In this document: in pieces, positions 19,089-26,064 of the stretch
How the letters are laid out: each line of letters opens with the position of its first letter
Position numbering within the stretch: position 1 is the stretch's first letter
DNA from: an uncultured Lachnospiraceae bacterium
GTDB lineage: Bacteria > Bacillota > Clostridia > Lachnospirales > Lachnospiraceae
Assembly: GCA_934330725.1 (NCBI GenBank)
Contig: CAKRGM010000001.1
Span: forward strand, 1 to 64,000
Direction: 5' to 3'
Length of the DNA stretch: 64,000 nt
Notes under the pieces: generated by a model
The model's input: only the letters and a program-made list of their open reading frames with translations
Databases searched by the model: none
What the model was told of the DNA's origin: nothing
Translations under genes and position numbers: made by a program

Positions 19089-19141
19089 AAACCGCATAAA
19101 TACTGATATGTGTTAGTATAAGAAAGTACGAAAAAACAGAC

Positions 19142-19196
19142 GTAACTAACAAGTAACTAACACGTAACTAACAGACGTAACTAACAAGTAACTAAC
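19142..19196 (+). promoter_or_regulatory. Left integrase arm-site array, five GTAACTAAC copies
   Basis: GTAACTAAC occurs at 19142, 19153, 19164, 19177 and 19188. Spacings of 11, 11, 13 and 11 bp place the copies about one helical turn apart. Two further copies (one with a mismatch) lie just inside attR. Short repeats on both sides of a core are typical of arm-type sites bound by the N-terminal domain of tyrosine integrases. Confidence 0.8.
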
Positions 19197-19204
19197 AAAA
19201 ATAT

Positions 19205-19244
19205 AAGAGGATAGTCAGATAATCTGGCCGTCCTCTTATTTTTA
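19205..19244. terminator. Terminator at the left prophage end
   Basis: AAGAGGA (19205-19211) pairs with TCCTCTT (19231-19237), with an inner CAGAT/ATCTG stem and TTATTTTT after it. It can stop transcription from the GGGtGRT operon, replacing the native terminator that now lies beyond attR, and may also serve int from the other side. Confidence 0.75.
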
Positions 19245-19250
19245 ATTTAG

Positions 19251-20309
19251 TTATTTTATTTTAGAAATCTCTTCCTGTAACTGCTCAATGGTTCTGTGAG
19301 TGTATACCTTTTCTGTAACATCTTCTATTGCATGGCCAACAATAAGTTTAAGGATATATTCATTCATGTTGGCTTCTTTAGCCTTTGTAATGAAAGTATG
19401 ACGTGTATCATGCGGTCTGTGATTCATACCCAGCTTTTTATTTATTTTATCAAATCTTCCGCGATACTTATCATAAGTAAGATGTGTACCTTGCTGACCG
19501 TTTTCATCATTAAAAAGATAATCACTTCCCATTGCGACTGCTTTATTGTAATTATTAACAACAAGATCACGTATGAGCGGATGAATTGGGACTATTCGAT
19601 TTCTACCGGAATCTGTTTTAATTCCACCAAAAAAAGTATTTGCATCTAAATCAACATCTTCAATCTTCAGTATTGCTAATTCCTGTGGACGCCATCCACT
19701 GTATATACCAATTAGTACCATATCGACAAATGGGAAATTAATGTTATCCCAAAGGGTTTTTATTTCATCATTCGTGAATGGAATATGCAATATTTGTGGC
19801 TTTCCTCGTTTAACGCTGTCACATAGAGCAGCATAGTCCTTATCAACAATATCATATTTAAGGCAGTATTTATAAATCATGTTATAAAGGGATTTCATTC
19901 GCTGTTTAGTTGAATCTCCAACTTTAGCATTTTTAATTGTGCCTTCTAAGTGATTAGGGCGGATATCACGCATACGCATATTATGTATTGGCTCAGAATG
20001 ATTAAATGCACTTGTCCATGTGCGCTGAGCACTGGGAACAATATTTATAAAATGTTCTCTGGACCATCGTTCATATACTTCGGCAAAAGTAATATTATTT
20101 GTTTCTATATCGTATGGATTTTCATTATAATTAATCAATGCAGTTAGAGCAGCTTGTTTTGTTGGAAAATATCCAATAGTAATGTAAAGCTGTTTAGATC
20201 TTCCGGTATCTGAATTTATTTCCCATCCTTTGGTCTTCCTGGCTACCCAGGGATTACGGCGTTTTCCGGATAATTTATAAACGCTACCCATTCCGTTTGC
20301 TAATTTCAT
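19251..20309 (-). CDS. int: Phage tyrosine integrase
   Basis: 352 residues. Catalyses site-specific recombination at the att core. Visible: an N-terminal arm-binding-like domain (about 1-65), a SAM-like core-binding domain (about 70-160) and the catalytic domain with Arg207 (SGWRPQEL), Lys231 (GIKTDSG), His300/Arg303 (HDTRHTF), His326 (VGHA) and nucleophile Tyr336 (KVYTHR). I use the ATG at 20309, with AGGAAGG 8 nt upstream, in preference to an in-frame GTG three codons earlier that overlaps this site. It faces attL and its arm sites. Confidence 0.95.
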   Translation of the reverse strand: MKLANGMGSVYKLSGKRRNPWVARKTKGWEINSDTGRSKQLYITIGYFPTKQAALTALINYNENPYDIETNNITFAEVYERWSREHFINIVPSAQRTWTSAFNHSEPIHNMRMRDIRPNHLEGTIKNAKVGDSTKQRMKSLYNMIYKYCLKYDIVDKDYAALCDSVKRGKPQILHIPFTNDEIKTLWDNINFPFVDMVLIGIYSGWRPQELAILKIEDVDLDANTFFGGIKTDSGRNRIVPIHPLIRDLVVNNYNKAVAMGSDYLFNDENGQQGTHLTYDKYRGRFDKINKKLGMNHRPHDTRHTFITKAKEANMNEYILKLIVGHAIEDVTEKVYTHRTIEQLQEEISKIK

Positions 20310-20335
20310 ATATACCACCTTCCTAAAATTGAGTA

Positions 20336-20365
20336 TAAAAATAACACCTATTGCAGAACAGGTGT
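20336..20365 (-). terminator. Hairpin upstream of int
   Basis: On the minus strand ACACCT...AGGTGT (20344-20365) is followed by TATTTTTATA. It would attenuate transcripts coming from the immunity genes into int. A TCAGAC-ACC-GTCTGA palindrome at about 20405-20419 could be an operator. Confidence 0.55.
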
Positions 20366-20433
20366 CGAAGGTGATATAATATTACTTGTTTAGGGTATAT
20401 TATATCAGACACCGTCTGACGTAGTATCTATGT

Positions 20434-20466
20434 AAAAGCTCTTGTGTTGGTAGCACAGGGGCTTTT
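20434..20466. terminator. Terminator after the zinc-ribbon gene
   Basis: A 13-bp stem with only G-U exceptions pairs AAAAGCTCTTGTG (20434-20446) with CACAGGGGCTTTT (20454-20466). It lies directly after the stop codon of the minus-strand gene at 20470. Confidence 0.75.
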
Positions 20467-20469
20467 ATT

Positions 20470-21210
20470 TTATTTATTATGAGTTATAACATCTAGAATA
20501 GATAATATTTCGTGCGCGCTTGTGAAAGCATTTTGATATTCTTTGCTGCTAACCTTAATTGGTTTTGTAATAATCGGTATCATGATACAAGGGGCATCAA
20601 AACTATTTAATGTTACCTTTATTGTAATTGAGTCTACACGTTTTTTCTGTACACGCTTTCCGGTTATACCGCCAGCTATTGCACCTGCATCACCAAATAT
20701 AGCACCACCAATCAGAGCTTTTCCAACTCCGCCGCTAGTAACAATGCTATCATCTTCAAATAATTCATAACTCAATAATTCATTAAATTCAAACCATTCT
20801 TTTGAGCCAACTTTTTGTTTGCTTCCATTTGGTATAAGTAAAGATAATCCAGCTGTGCTTAAAGCAACAGCACCTTTAAGCATAGTCTTGCCAAGTCCGC
20901 TTTTCTTTCCATTTTTTACAATAGTTCCTTTTATACGGAATACATGATGGTTTTCGTCTATTTGCACAGGACCAACTGTTTTAGTTGCTCTGTATGCATC
21001 TTTGTTTTTTTGGATAGCATTTTGAACTGATGATAGTATTTTGGCTGACATACTTCCTTCTTCAGATACTTCATCTTGAATTATTTCGTCAATTTCATCT
21101 TGAGAAATATCATCATTGTACATTTCTGACGTTGGACAGCCACAATTTGGACAAGCTGGAGCTTTATCAGAAAATTCCTTACCACATTCAATACATTTAA
21201 TAAGTGCCAT
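20470..21210 (-). CDS. Zinc-ribbon and glycine-zipper protein, prophage accessory
   Basis: 246 residues. An N-terminal zinc ribbon (CIECG...CPNCG, about 6-25), an acidic linker, a beta-rich part, and a glycine zipper near residues 165-183 (ALIGGAIFGDAGAIAGGITG) preceded by a short hydrophobic stretch. The zipper suggests membrane insertion or oligomerisation. It lies in the lysogeny cluster between repressor and integrase, a usual place for genes expressed in lysogens. AGGAGG before ATG. Related in layout, not closely in sequence, to the gene at 21438. Function unknown; superinfection exclusion or defence is inference. Confidence 0.8.
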   Translation of the reverse strand: MALIKCIECGKEFSDKAPACPNCGCPTSEMYNDDISQDEIDEIIQDEVSEEGSMSAKILSSVQNAIQKNKDAYRATKTVGPVQIDENHHVFRIKGTIVKNGKKSGLGKTMLKGAVALSTAGLSLLIPNGSKQKVGSKEWFEFNELLSYELFEDDSIVTSGGVGKALIGGAIFGDAGAIAGGITGKRVQKKRVDSITIKVTLNSFDAPCIMIPIITKPIKVSSKEYQNAFTSAHEILSILDVITHNK

Positions 21211-21301
21211 ATCATCTCCTCCTTCTAATTTTACTTATTATTAAAATAATAATCGAGTTGTTCTTCTTTGCTTATATTTTTATCTAATTTCAGATTAGTA
21301 C

Positions 21302-21454
21302 CTAATTTTCTTTTTTAGCATTACTTCCAATAGAAACCATCTCGCTCACCTCAGCGAAATGCTCAGAAACATTAACACCACTCTGCTCGCATGTTTTAAT
21401 TGCTTTTTGTATGGTTGGCAAGAATTTGTTATTTATTTTATATTTTCCAAGCAT
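21302..21454 (-). CDS. Possible 50-residue protein overlapping the zinc-ribbon gene
   Basis: ATG at 21454 lies inside the last codons of the gene ending at 21438, in another frame, and reads to TAG at 21302. The product MLGKYKINNKFLPTIQKAIK... is basic at the start and helical after. No good ribosome binding site is seen, so it would depend on coupling. Amino-acid composition is protein-like, but it may be chance. Confidence 0.4.
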   Translation of the reverse strand: MLGKYKINNKFLPTIQKAIKTCEQSGVNVSEHFAEVSEMVSIGSNAKKEN

Positions 21455-22259
21455 GTCCGCAATTTAAGCATTTAACAACACCCTGTTTGCTTGATAATCC
21501 ACCTAAGATTGCACCAGTACTTCCTAAAGCAGCTCCGCCTAATACAGCTCTACCAAGACTTAATTTCTTAGTCGAATAACCTATGCTGGTACTTCCGCAT
21601 TTAGGGCAACATGCTATTCCGTCTGCTTTATTTTTTTTGACTTTTTCTTTGATTTGACCTTTCTTTGTAATAGGAGTGTTTTTGGTATTCCAAATAGGAG
21701 TTCCATTTTTGGGGTGTGGGACATTACCTATAATTATTTTTATTTTTTCAGTATCGTTTTTATCTATTATGTAAAAGCCAGTATCTTTCTTTCCACAATA
21801 AGGACATTTTTGAGCTTGTATTAATAGTTTATCACCACAATTATTACATATTTTAATTTTATTAGACACATCAATATCGTTAGTATCTTTAATTATATTT
21901 TTTTGTAAAAATTGATGGACATCTTTTATATCTGAATTTACACCAGAAGCAATTAAGCCATCATATATTTTTTTTAGCTTGTTATCGGACGAAGATAGTA
22001 CCCAGAAATCGTCATCGATAAATTCTATTACAATATAAGGATTTGCTAAAAATACATTAGTTATTTCACTTGTTTTATAAATGAACTTTTTTCTTCCAAA
22101 GCCATCAAGAAGCAAGCCAGCGGCAAAAAGTGCAATATTACAGCTTCCTTTCTGGAACTTTGCTGTTCCATTTATGTATTGTACAGTTATGTAAAATACA
22201 TTAGAAAAAAAATTATAATCTTTTTTTAGTTGCTTTAATTCATCTTTTGATATTTCCAT
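21438..22259 (-). CDS. Double zinc-ribbon and glycine-zipper protein, prophage accessory
   Basis: 273 residues from the ATG at 22259, which has GGGGGAA upstream; a longer frame to 22292 lacks a site. The N-terminal 120 residues are PH-like or DUF-type beta structure; then a zinc ribbon CNNCG...CPYCG (about 140-157), a second CPKCG near 218, a glycine zipper (GRAVLGGAALGSTGAILGG, about 236-254) and a last CLNCGHAWKI. The same two elements, ribbon and zipper, occur in the neighbour at 20470. It is 16 nt after the ImmA-like gene. No function known. Confidence 0.8.
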   Translation of the reverse strand: MEISKDELKQLKKDYNFFSNVFYITVQYINGTAKFQKGSCNIALFAAGLLLDGFGRKKFIYKTSEITNVFLANPYIVIEFIDDDFWVLSSSDNKLKKIYDGLIASGVNSDIKDVHQFLQKNIIKDTNDIDVSNKIKICNNCGDKLLIQAQKCPYCGKKDTGFYIIDKNDTEKIKIIIGNVPHPKNGTPIWNTKNTPITKKGQIKEKVKKNKADGIACCPKCGSTSIGYSTKKLSLGRAVLGGAALGSTGAILGGLSSKQGVVKCLNCGHAWKI

Positions 22260-22275
22260 AGTAAATATTCCCCCA

Positions 22276-22506
22276 TTATTCTTTGTGTGCATTTAATTCT
22301 AAGGCATCAACATTGTTAATTCTGTTACCAAAGTCTCCATAGGAGATATGGTTTAATTCGTGATTGTATGTTTCTAATCTTTGTTCAAAGCTTAAATTAG
22401 AATTTAATACAACACAGAATGTTCCGTCCAATAAAGCCATTGTATAACCTTTAATCTTATTAGGAAGTTTAATTTCTACAATGTGGACATCATCTTGACA
22501 TATCAT
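22276..22506 (-). CDS. Short ImmA/IrrE-like protein
   Basis: 76 residues with NHELNHISYGD, an HExxH zinc-peptidase signature of the ImmA type. ImmA cleaves the partner repressor to start induction in elements such as ICEBs1. This one is less than half the usual length (about 170 residues) and shows no clear third metal ligand, so it may be a minimal or degenerate version. It lies directly downstream of the repressor gene, the standard ImmR-ImmA order. Confidence 0.65.
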   Translation of the reverse strand: MICQDDVHIVEIKLPNKIKGYTMALLDGTFCVVLNSNLSFEQRLETYNHELNHISYGDFGNRINNVDALELNAHKE

Positions 22507-22571
22507 ATTACATCACTCCTCTACTTGTTTATTTTGTATATTTTAGCAGGTAAAGAGGACGATAAGAAGGA

Positions 22572-22940
22572 CTATCCTTGCTTGCTAAATTTATCTATGA
22601 TGGCTTTAACCATTTCGATATCTTCTTTACTTACCTTGCGAGATGCATCAAATAATACCTTGTAGTCTGGGTTCTCATATAGGAACTGCGCCATGTCTCT
22701 AGCATCGTCGTTTAAGTAGTAGTTTTCTTCATTACGATTATCTTCTATCAAGTCGCCAACATTTACATGTAAATAGTTAGCAATATCTATAATAACATCA
22801 ACCTTTGGTACTCGTAATCCCGCACACCAGTTAGAGACAGTTGATTTATCATATCCAAGGTCATTAACTAAATCAGATTGTGTTTTATTATTCATCATTA
22901 AGTAATATTTAAGCATTTCTGCAAATTTGTTAGTACCCAT
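22572..22940 (-). CDS. CI-like repressor (XRE family HTH)
   Basis: 122 residues. N-terminal helix-turn-helix (TQSDLVNDLGYDKSTVSNWC, about 20-39) of the Cro/CI type, then a helical C-terminal part with no LexA/S24 protease domain, which agrees with induction through ImmA. I start at 22940, with AGGAGTG about 10 nt upstream; the longer frame to 23027 runs through its own promoter. Divergent from the Cro-like gene at 23079. Expected to maintain lysogeny by binding the GTTTTC repeats between them. Confidence 0.88.
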   Translation of the reverse strand: MGTNKFAEMLKYYLMMNNKTQSDLVNDLGYDKSTVSNWCAGLRVPKVDVIIDIANYLHVNVGDLIEDNRNEENYYLNDDARDMAQFLYENPDYKVLFDASRKVSKEDIEMVKAIIDKFSKQG

Positions 22941-22963
22941 TAAATTTTTCACTCCTTTCTGTA

Positions 22964-23086
22964 GTTTTATTATATCAAAAAGAAAACTAAAAGCAAGCAA
23001 AAAGCTAAAAAAGTTTTCAAAATGCATTGACAGTTTTCAAAAAGGGGAGTAATATGATTATGAAAGGAGGTTTGCAATTTGAAAAC
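22964..23086. promoter_or_regulatory. Lysis-lysogeny operator region with divergent promoters
   Basis: Rightward promoter: TTGACA (23027-23032), 17 bp, TAATAT (23050-23055). Leftward: TTGCTT, 16 bp, TATAAT near 22970. Repeats likely bound by the repressor and Cro: GTTTTCAAAA at 23013-23022 and 23033-23042 (20 bp apart, flanking the rightward -35), inverted TTTGAAAAC at 23078-23086, and GAAAAC at 22982-22987 in the leftward promoter. Confidence 0.75.
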
Positions 23087-23303
23087 AGATGCAGAACCAA
23101 TAAAAATTTCGTTGGCAGCAGCACGAGTAAATGCAAGAAAAACACAGGCTCAGCTTGCAAATGAAATGGAAATATCACGAATGACACTGGCTAATATGGA
23201 GAATGGAAAAACGCAGATAAGTAAAGCACAATTACATTTATTTTGTGAATTATGTCATATTCCAGTTGCCAATATTTTTTTACCTTATAAGTTTACAGAA
23301 TGA
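23079..23303 (+). CDS. Cro-like XRE family regulator
   Basis: 74 residues, almost only a helix-turn-helix (TQAQLANEMEISRMTLANME, about 22-41). TTG start, fixed by AAAGGAGG 8 nt upstream. First gene of the rightward early transcript, so it is probably the Cro counterpart of the repressor at 22572. Its start codon lies in an inverted GTTTTC half-site, which would allow autorepression. Confidence 0.82.
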   Translation: MKTDAEPIKISLAAARVNARKTQAQLANEMEISRMTLANMENGKTQISKAQLHLFCELCHIPVANIFLPYKFTE

Positions 23304-23340
23304 AAACAAAATACCCGACATTCCAGAAAGGAGTGAGAGA

Positions 23341-23481
23341 GTGAATAAGATACAAGATGCAGTAATAATTGCTCTTATAATTTTTATTGCGATAAGCATT
23401 TACAAAATGCAACCCAGTAACATTGTAAGAGCAATTAGTAAAAAAACAATAAAAGATGGCAAATGTCAATTAATCATTTAA
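23341..23481 (+). CDS. 46-residue single-pass membrane peptide
   Basis: GTG start with AAAGGAG 7 nt upstream. The peptide begins NKIQDA, has a very hydrophobic segment (AVIIALIIFIAISIY, about 7-21) and a basic tail. Size and layout recall small hydrophobic toxins of type I toxin-antitoxin systems. Its last 12 bp overlap the end of a convergent minus-strand gene (23470-23643). The ribosome binding site and first codons (GAGAGAGTGAATAAGATACA) are repeated at 23744. Toxic function is inference. Confidence 0.65.
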   Translation: MNKIQDAVIIALIIFIAISIYKMQPSNIVRAISKKTIKDGKCQLII

Positions 23482-23643
23482 CCAATTATGGTATTTCTCT
23501 AACAATTTAAGAGATATTTCAAAGCTTAAATTAACAATAGCGTCCGTTGCAGGTTCAGGTGTGTGAGTAGCCAAAACATCAGCTTTAATCTTTGAAATTT
23601 CTTCTTGTGAAAGAGATGAAAGAAATTGTTCAAAAGATTTCAT
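23470..23643 (-). CDS. 57-residue minus-strand early-region protein (cassette 1)
   Basis: ATG at 23643 with AAAGGAG upstream, ending at 23470. Product MKSFEQFLSSLSQEEISKIK... is helical, soluble and unrecognised. It has its own near-consensus promoter and a stem-loop leader, shared with the gene at 23975. It runs against the phage early transcript and overlaps the 3' end of the membrane-peptide gene by 12 bp. Confidence 0.7.
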   Translation of the reverse strand: MKSFEQFLSSLSQEEISKIKADVLATHTPEPATDAIVNLSFEISLKLLEKYHNWLND

Positions 23644-23691
23644 AAGCAAACTCCTTTCTTAGAAACTAGGTGCGGCAACACCAGTAATTCA

Positions 23692-23720
23692 AGTATAGGA
23701 GTAAAAAGACATTTATACAA
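23692..23720 (-). promoter_or_regulatory. Promoter of the cassette 1 minus-strand gene
   Basis: On the minus strand TTGTAT, 17 bp, TATACT. Downstream the leader has GGTG...CACC as a short hairpin, then TAAGAAAGGAG. It aligns with the cassette 2 promoter at 24283-24311. Confidence 0.75.
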
Positions 23721-23748
23721 GTGATTATCTATTCGAGGAGGTGAGAGA

Positions 23749-23997
23749 GTGAATAAGATACACAGCATTGCAATTGATTATGATAACGCGAAACTGATTA
23801 TTAATGATGAAGAGATAAAAAGTACGGCGATTATTGGAATTGCAGATGAATCAACAGAAGGCTGGTTAAGACAGAAGGTAATTAATATTCATAATGAGGC
23901 AGAAAAAATGATAAAAGTATCTGTTTATTGTGAAGAGGTTCATCCAATGGTAGAAGAACCTCTTGCTAACAGCTCTAATGCTGGTAATAAGCCTTAA
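23749..23997 (+). CDS. 82-residue early protein (cassette 2)
   Basis: GTG start with AGGAGG 7 nt upstream; first residues NKIHSIAIDYDNAKLIINDEE. The start region nearly repeats that of the gene at 23341. A degenerate paralogue lies at 24587-24733. The last 23 bp overlap the convergent gene at 23975. No family recognised. Confidence 0.7.
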   Translation: MNKIHSIAIDYDNAKLIINDEEIKSTAIIGIADESTEGWLRQKVINIHNEAEKMIKVSVYCEEVHPMVEEPLANSSNAGNKP

Positions 23998-24232
23998 TAA
24001 TGGCAACTTTGCCATTAAATTTATCATAGTCAATTTCAGTTATGTAATGACCATTAATAAATTGCTTGGCTATATCAGACAGTTCTTTATTAAGAGCAGG
24101 AATTGCTATATAAGAGCCTTTTTTATCAGAAAGTTCCAAAGTAGGCACTTCATAACCATTTATATTTGTTAGCACAATACTTGGATTATCTGGTGTAAAA
24201 ATTTCTGCCGGGGATTGTGATAAATCAGCCAT
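23975..24232 (-). CDS. 85-residue minus-strand early-region protein (cassette 2)
   Basis: Begins MADLSQSPAEIFTPDN; AAAGGAGG lies 6 nt before the ATG. Predicted mixed alpha/beta, soluble, unrecognised. It has its own promoter (24283-24311) and a leader hairpin like that of the 23470 gene, and overlaps the 3' end of the plus-strand gene by 23 bp. Expression independent of the early operon, perhaps in the lysogen, is inferred from the promoter. Confidence 0.75.
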   Translation of the reverse strand: MADLSQSPAEIFTPDNPSIVLTNINGYEVPTLELSDKKGSYIAIPALNKELSDIAKQFINGHYITEIDYDKFNGKVAIIKAYYQH

Positions 24233-24282
24233 AAAGAACCTCCTTTCTTAAGTACTCGGCTACAGCCATAGCCTGTAAATAA

Positions 24283-24311
24283 AGTATAGGAGATAAGGGT
24301 TGATAAGACAA
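24283..24311 (-). promoter_or_regulatory. Promoter of the cassette 2 minus-strand gene
   Basis: On the minus strand TTGTCT, 17 bp, TATACT. The leader carries GGCTA...TAGCC as a hairpin at the same place as GGTG...CACC in cassette 1, then TTAAGAAAGGAGG. The changed bases keep pairing. Confidence 0.78.
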
Positions 24312-24345
24312 GAGTTTACAGTACAGAAAAGAAAGGAGCAGCCTT

Positions 24346-24573
24346 ATGAGAGAAATAAAAGCAACATTCCCAGATGGAACAAAAGAGAATTTTGGAAGAT
24401 TCAGTGATCTAAGAATGTATATGGAATATGAACATAAGACTGAAGTAACAATTACAGTTCGTTACTGCCTTGAAACCATAGCAGAAAATATGAAACTGAC
24501 ATATAAGGAAGTGGTAGAGCTGGCTAAGAAGAATGAGTGTGCGGAAGCTTGGAAGGTCCGCCCGGTGGTGTAG
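24346..24573 (+). CDS. 75-residue early phage protein
   Basis: MREIKATFPDGTKENFGRF...; AAAGGAG 7 nt before ATG. Possibly a small beta sheet followed by helices. Not recognised. Its stop codon is followed at once by the relic at 24587. Confidence 0.65.
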   Translation: MREIKATFPDGTKENFGRFSDLRMYMEYEHKTEVTITVRYCLETIAENMKLTYKEVVELAKKNECAEAWKVRPVV

Positions 24574-24586
24574 GAGGTGAGAAAGA

Positions 24587-24733
24587 TTAAACAAGATACA
24601 CAGCATTACAGTTGATTATGATAATGCAAAACTGCTTATCAATGGTGAAGAAATTAAAAATACGGCAATGCGTTTTGTGATATCTATAGAAAAAGCCGGT
24701 ACTGCAATACCGGCCAAGCGAATAAACGCTTAA
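24587..24733 (+). pseudogene. Degenerate paralogue of the gene at 23749
   Basis: AGGAGG (24572-24577) is followed by a frame reading NKIHSITVDYDNAKLLINGEE, closely matching the start of the 23749 product. The start codon is lost: TTA stands at the GTG position after a small insertion, and an in-frame TGA lies upstream. The similarity ends after about 25 codons. A perfect GCCGGTA/TACCGGC hairpin lies at 24695-24714. Confidence 0.65.
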
Positions 24734-24792
24734 AAATAACACAATGCTAATTTAACACAATATAAAGTAAAAGGCAATAATGAGGTGAAAAT

Positions 24793-25029
24793 ATGCATAT
24801 TAAAACAGATATTGGAGATTTTGCAACATATGAAGCATTGTATTGGGGAATGGTTGAAACAGGGAAAAGAGTAGTTAACTGTGATATTGAATACAAAGGA
24901 TCAAAATTTATTATTCATGATGTTTCAATCAAAGCAGCAGAAATATTAAAAGATAAAGAATATGAGAACAGAGGATTAACAGATATACAGATAAAGGAAA
25001 TAGCAGGATATGAAATGGTTAAGCCATAA
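24793..25029 (+). CDS. 78-residue early phage protein
   Basis: MHIKTDIGDFATYEALYWGM..., ending GYEMVKP. GAGGTGA lies 7 nt before the ATG. Small, soluble, unrecognised. Confidence 0.65.
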   Translation: MHIKTDIGDFATYEALYWGMVETGKRVVNCDIEYKGSKFIIHDVSIKAAEILKDKEYENRGLTDIQIKEIAGYEMVKP

Positions 25030-25059
25030 GATTTTATTTAAAAGAGGTGAATAGTATAT

Positions 25060-25272
25060 ATGAGTGCAGGAAGAATTCTTACAGCAGAAGCAGCAAGTAT
25101 ATTGGATGTTTCGCCACAATTTGTTCGGATAGCAATGCAGCAGGGCAAGCTACCCATAGGAACGGCAATTAAGATGTCGTCAAAGTGGACATATCATATA
25201 TCAGAAAAACTGCTTGGAGATTATACCGGTAAGGATATAGCAAAAGAACTTGAAACCATAAGAGCAAAATAA
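25060..25272 (+). CDS. Small HTH DNA-binding protein, possible excisionase
   Basis: 70 residues. LTAEAASILDVSPQFVRIAM (about 8-27) is a MerR/excisionase-type helix-turn-helix, followed by KLPIGTAIK and a basic wing. Proteins of this shape in early phage regions are often excisionases (Xis) or regulators. GAGGTGA precedes the ATG. Xis identity is inference. Confidence 0.65.
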   Translation: MSAGRILTAEAASILDVSPQFVRIAMQQGKLPIGTAIKMSSKWTYHISEKLLGDYTGKDIAKELETIRAK

Positions 25273-25286
25273 AAGGAGGGATAAAT

Positions 25287-25460
25287 TTGATTAAGGTACA
25301 GAAAATATTTGAATCATTACATTGGATTAAATATCTAAACCAGGAGATTGATATTGCCAAAGCAGAACACAATGCAAGAAGAGCATGTGAAGCTTCTGTT
25401 TTGCTCAGAAAGCTTGAAATTAGATGTGGCGTTAAGCCAAGAACATTCCGTTTAAATTAA
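25287..25460 (+). CDS. 57-residue early phage protein
   Basis: TTG start with AAAGGAGGG 7 nt upstream. Product MIKVQKIFESLHWIKYLNQE... is an all-helical basic peptide. The stop at 25458-25460 is followed by AAAGGAGC for the next gene. Unrecognised. Confidence 0.55.
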   Translation: MIKVQKIFESLHWIKYLNQEIDIAKAEHNARRACEASVLLRKLEIRCGVKPRTFRLN

Positions 25461-25471
25461 AAAGGAGCAAT

Positions 25472-25741
25472 ATGAAAGTTAAAGATATTTTAGATGTTTT
25501 AACAGGTCCAGATAGATTAATTGTAAAGACGCAGTCCGGAGTACAGCGTTTCGTTGGCTGGGTTAGCGACTATGATCACAAAGACGATGACGCTTTGGTT
25601 AAAAGATTTAGAATGATTCCGGAGTTTTGTTCTAGAAAATGGAATGAAAAAGGACTAATTGCACCGGTGCAACCTGATGTGGCACCGGATTATAAGTTCC
25701 AGGATTTGGAGCTTAAATTATATTACACAATAATAATTTAA
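25472..25741 (+). CDS. 89-residue early phage protein carrying the 14-bp palindrome
   Basis: MKVKDILDVLTGPDRLIVKT..., AAAGGAG before ATG. N-terminal beta-rich part resembles small phage proteins of unknown role. Codons 63-67 (IAPVQ) are formed by the palindrome at 25659. Confidence 0.65.
   Translation: MKVKDILDVLTGPDRLIVKTQSGVQRFVGWVSDYDHKDDDALVKRFRMIPEFCSRKWNEKGLIAPVQPDVAPDYKFQDLELKLYYTIII
25659..25672. repeat. TTGCACCGGTGCAA palindrome, copy 1
   Basis: Perfect 14-bp palindrome inside the gene at 25472. Identical copies: 30569, 39512, 53525. See the findings. Confidence 0.95.
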
Positions 25742-25753
25742 CGGAGGAAATAT

Positions 25754-25972
25754 ATGAGTAATATAACAAAAGCTTGGGAAAATGCACGTCTTGCTTATCA
25801 GCAAAGATATATCAATTGGCTAAAAAGATGGCACGATTATCATAATGAAGATGATAGAGGTCATGCCAATGAATGCAGTTATGTCTTAATTAACGTTTTT
25901 GGACTGATTAGCGAACAGGTAATAGAATTAGAACATGATTGCAGTGGTTTTACAAATAATGACTTAAACTAA
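25754..25972 (+). CDS. 72-residue early phage protein
   Basis: MSNITKAWENARLAYQQRYI..., helical and rich in Trp, Tyr and His. GGAGG precedes the ATG. Unrecognised. Followed by a gap with a CGGGC/GCCCG hairpin (25991-26004) before the Rep-like gene. Confidence 0.6.
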   Translation: MSNITKAWENARLAYQQRYINWLKRWHDYHNEDDRGHANECSYVLINVFGLISEQVIELEHDCSGFTNNDLN

Positions 25973-26064
25973 AATTCAAGGTAAAAAGAGCGGGCATAGG
26001 CCCGATTCTTATAACCTTATAAGTATATTAAAGTTACGACATATTAATTGTCCTGGGGGTAGAA

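Noticed and set aside
19142..19196. Short regularly spaced repeats resembling a CRISPR array
   Set aside because: Units are only 9 bp with 2-4 bp between, no variable spacers, and copies recur inside attR; integrase arm sites explain them better. No CRISPR array was seen anywhere.
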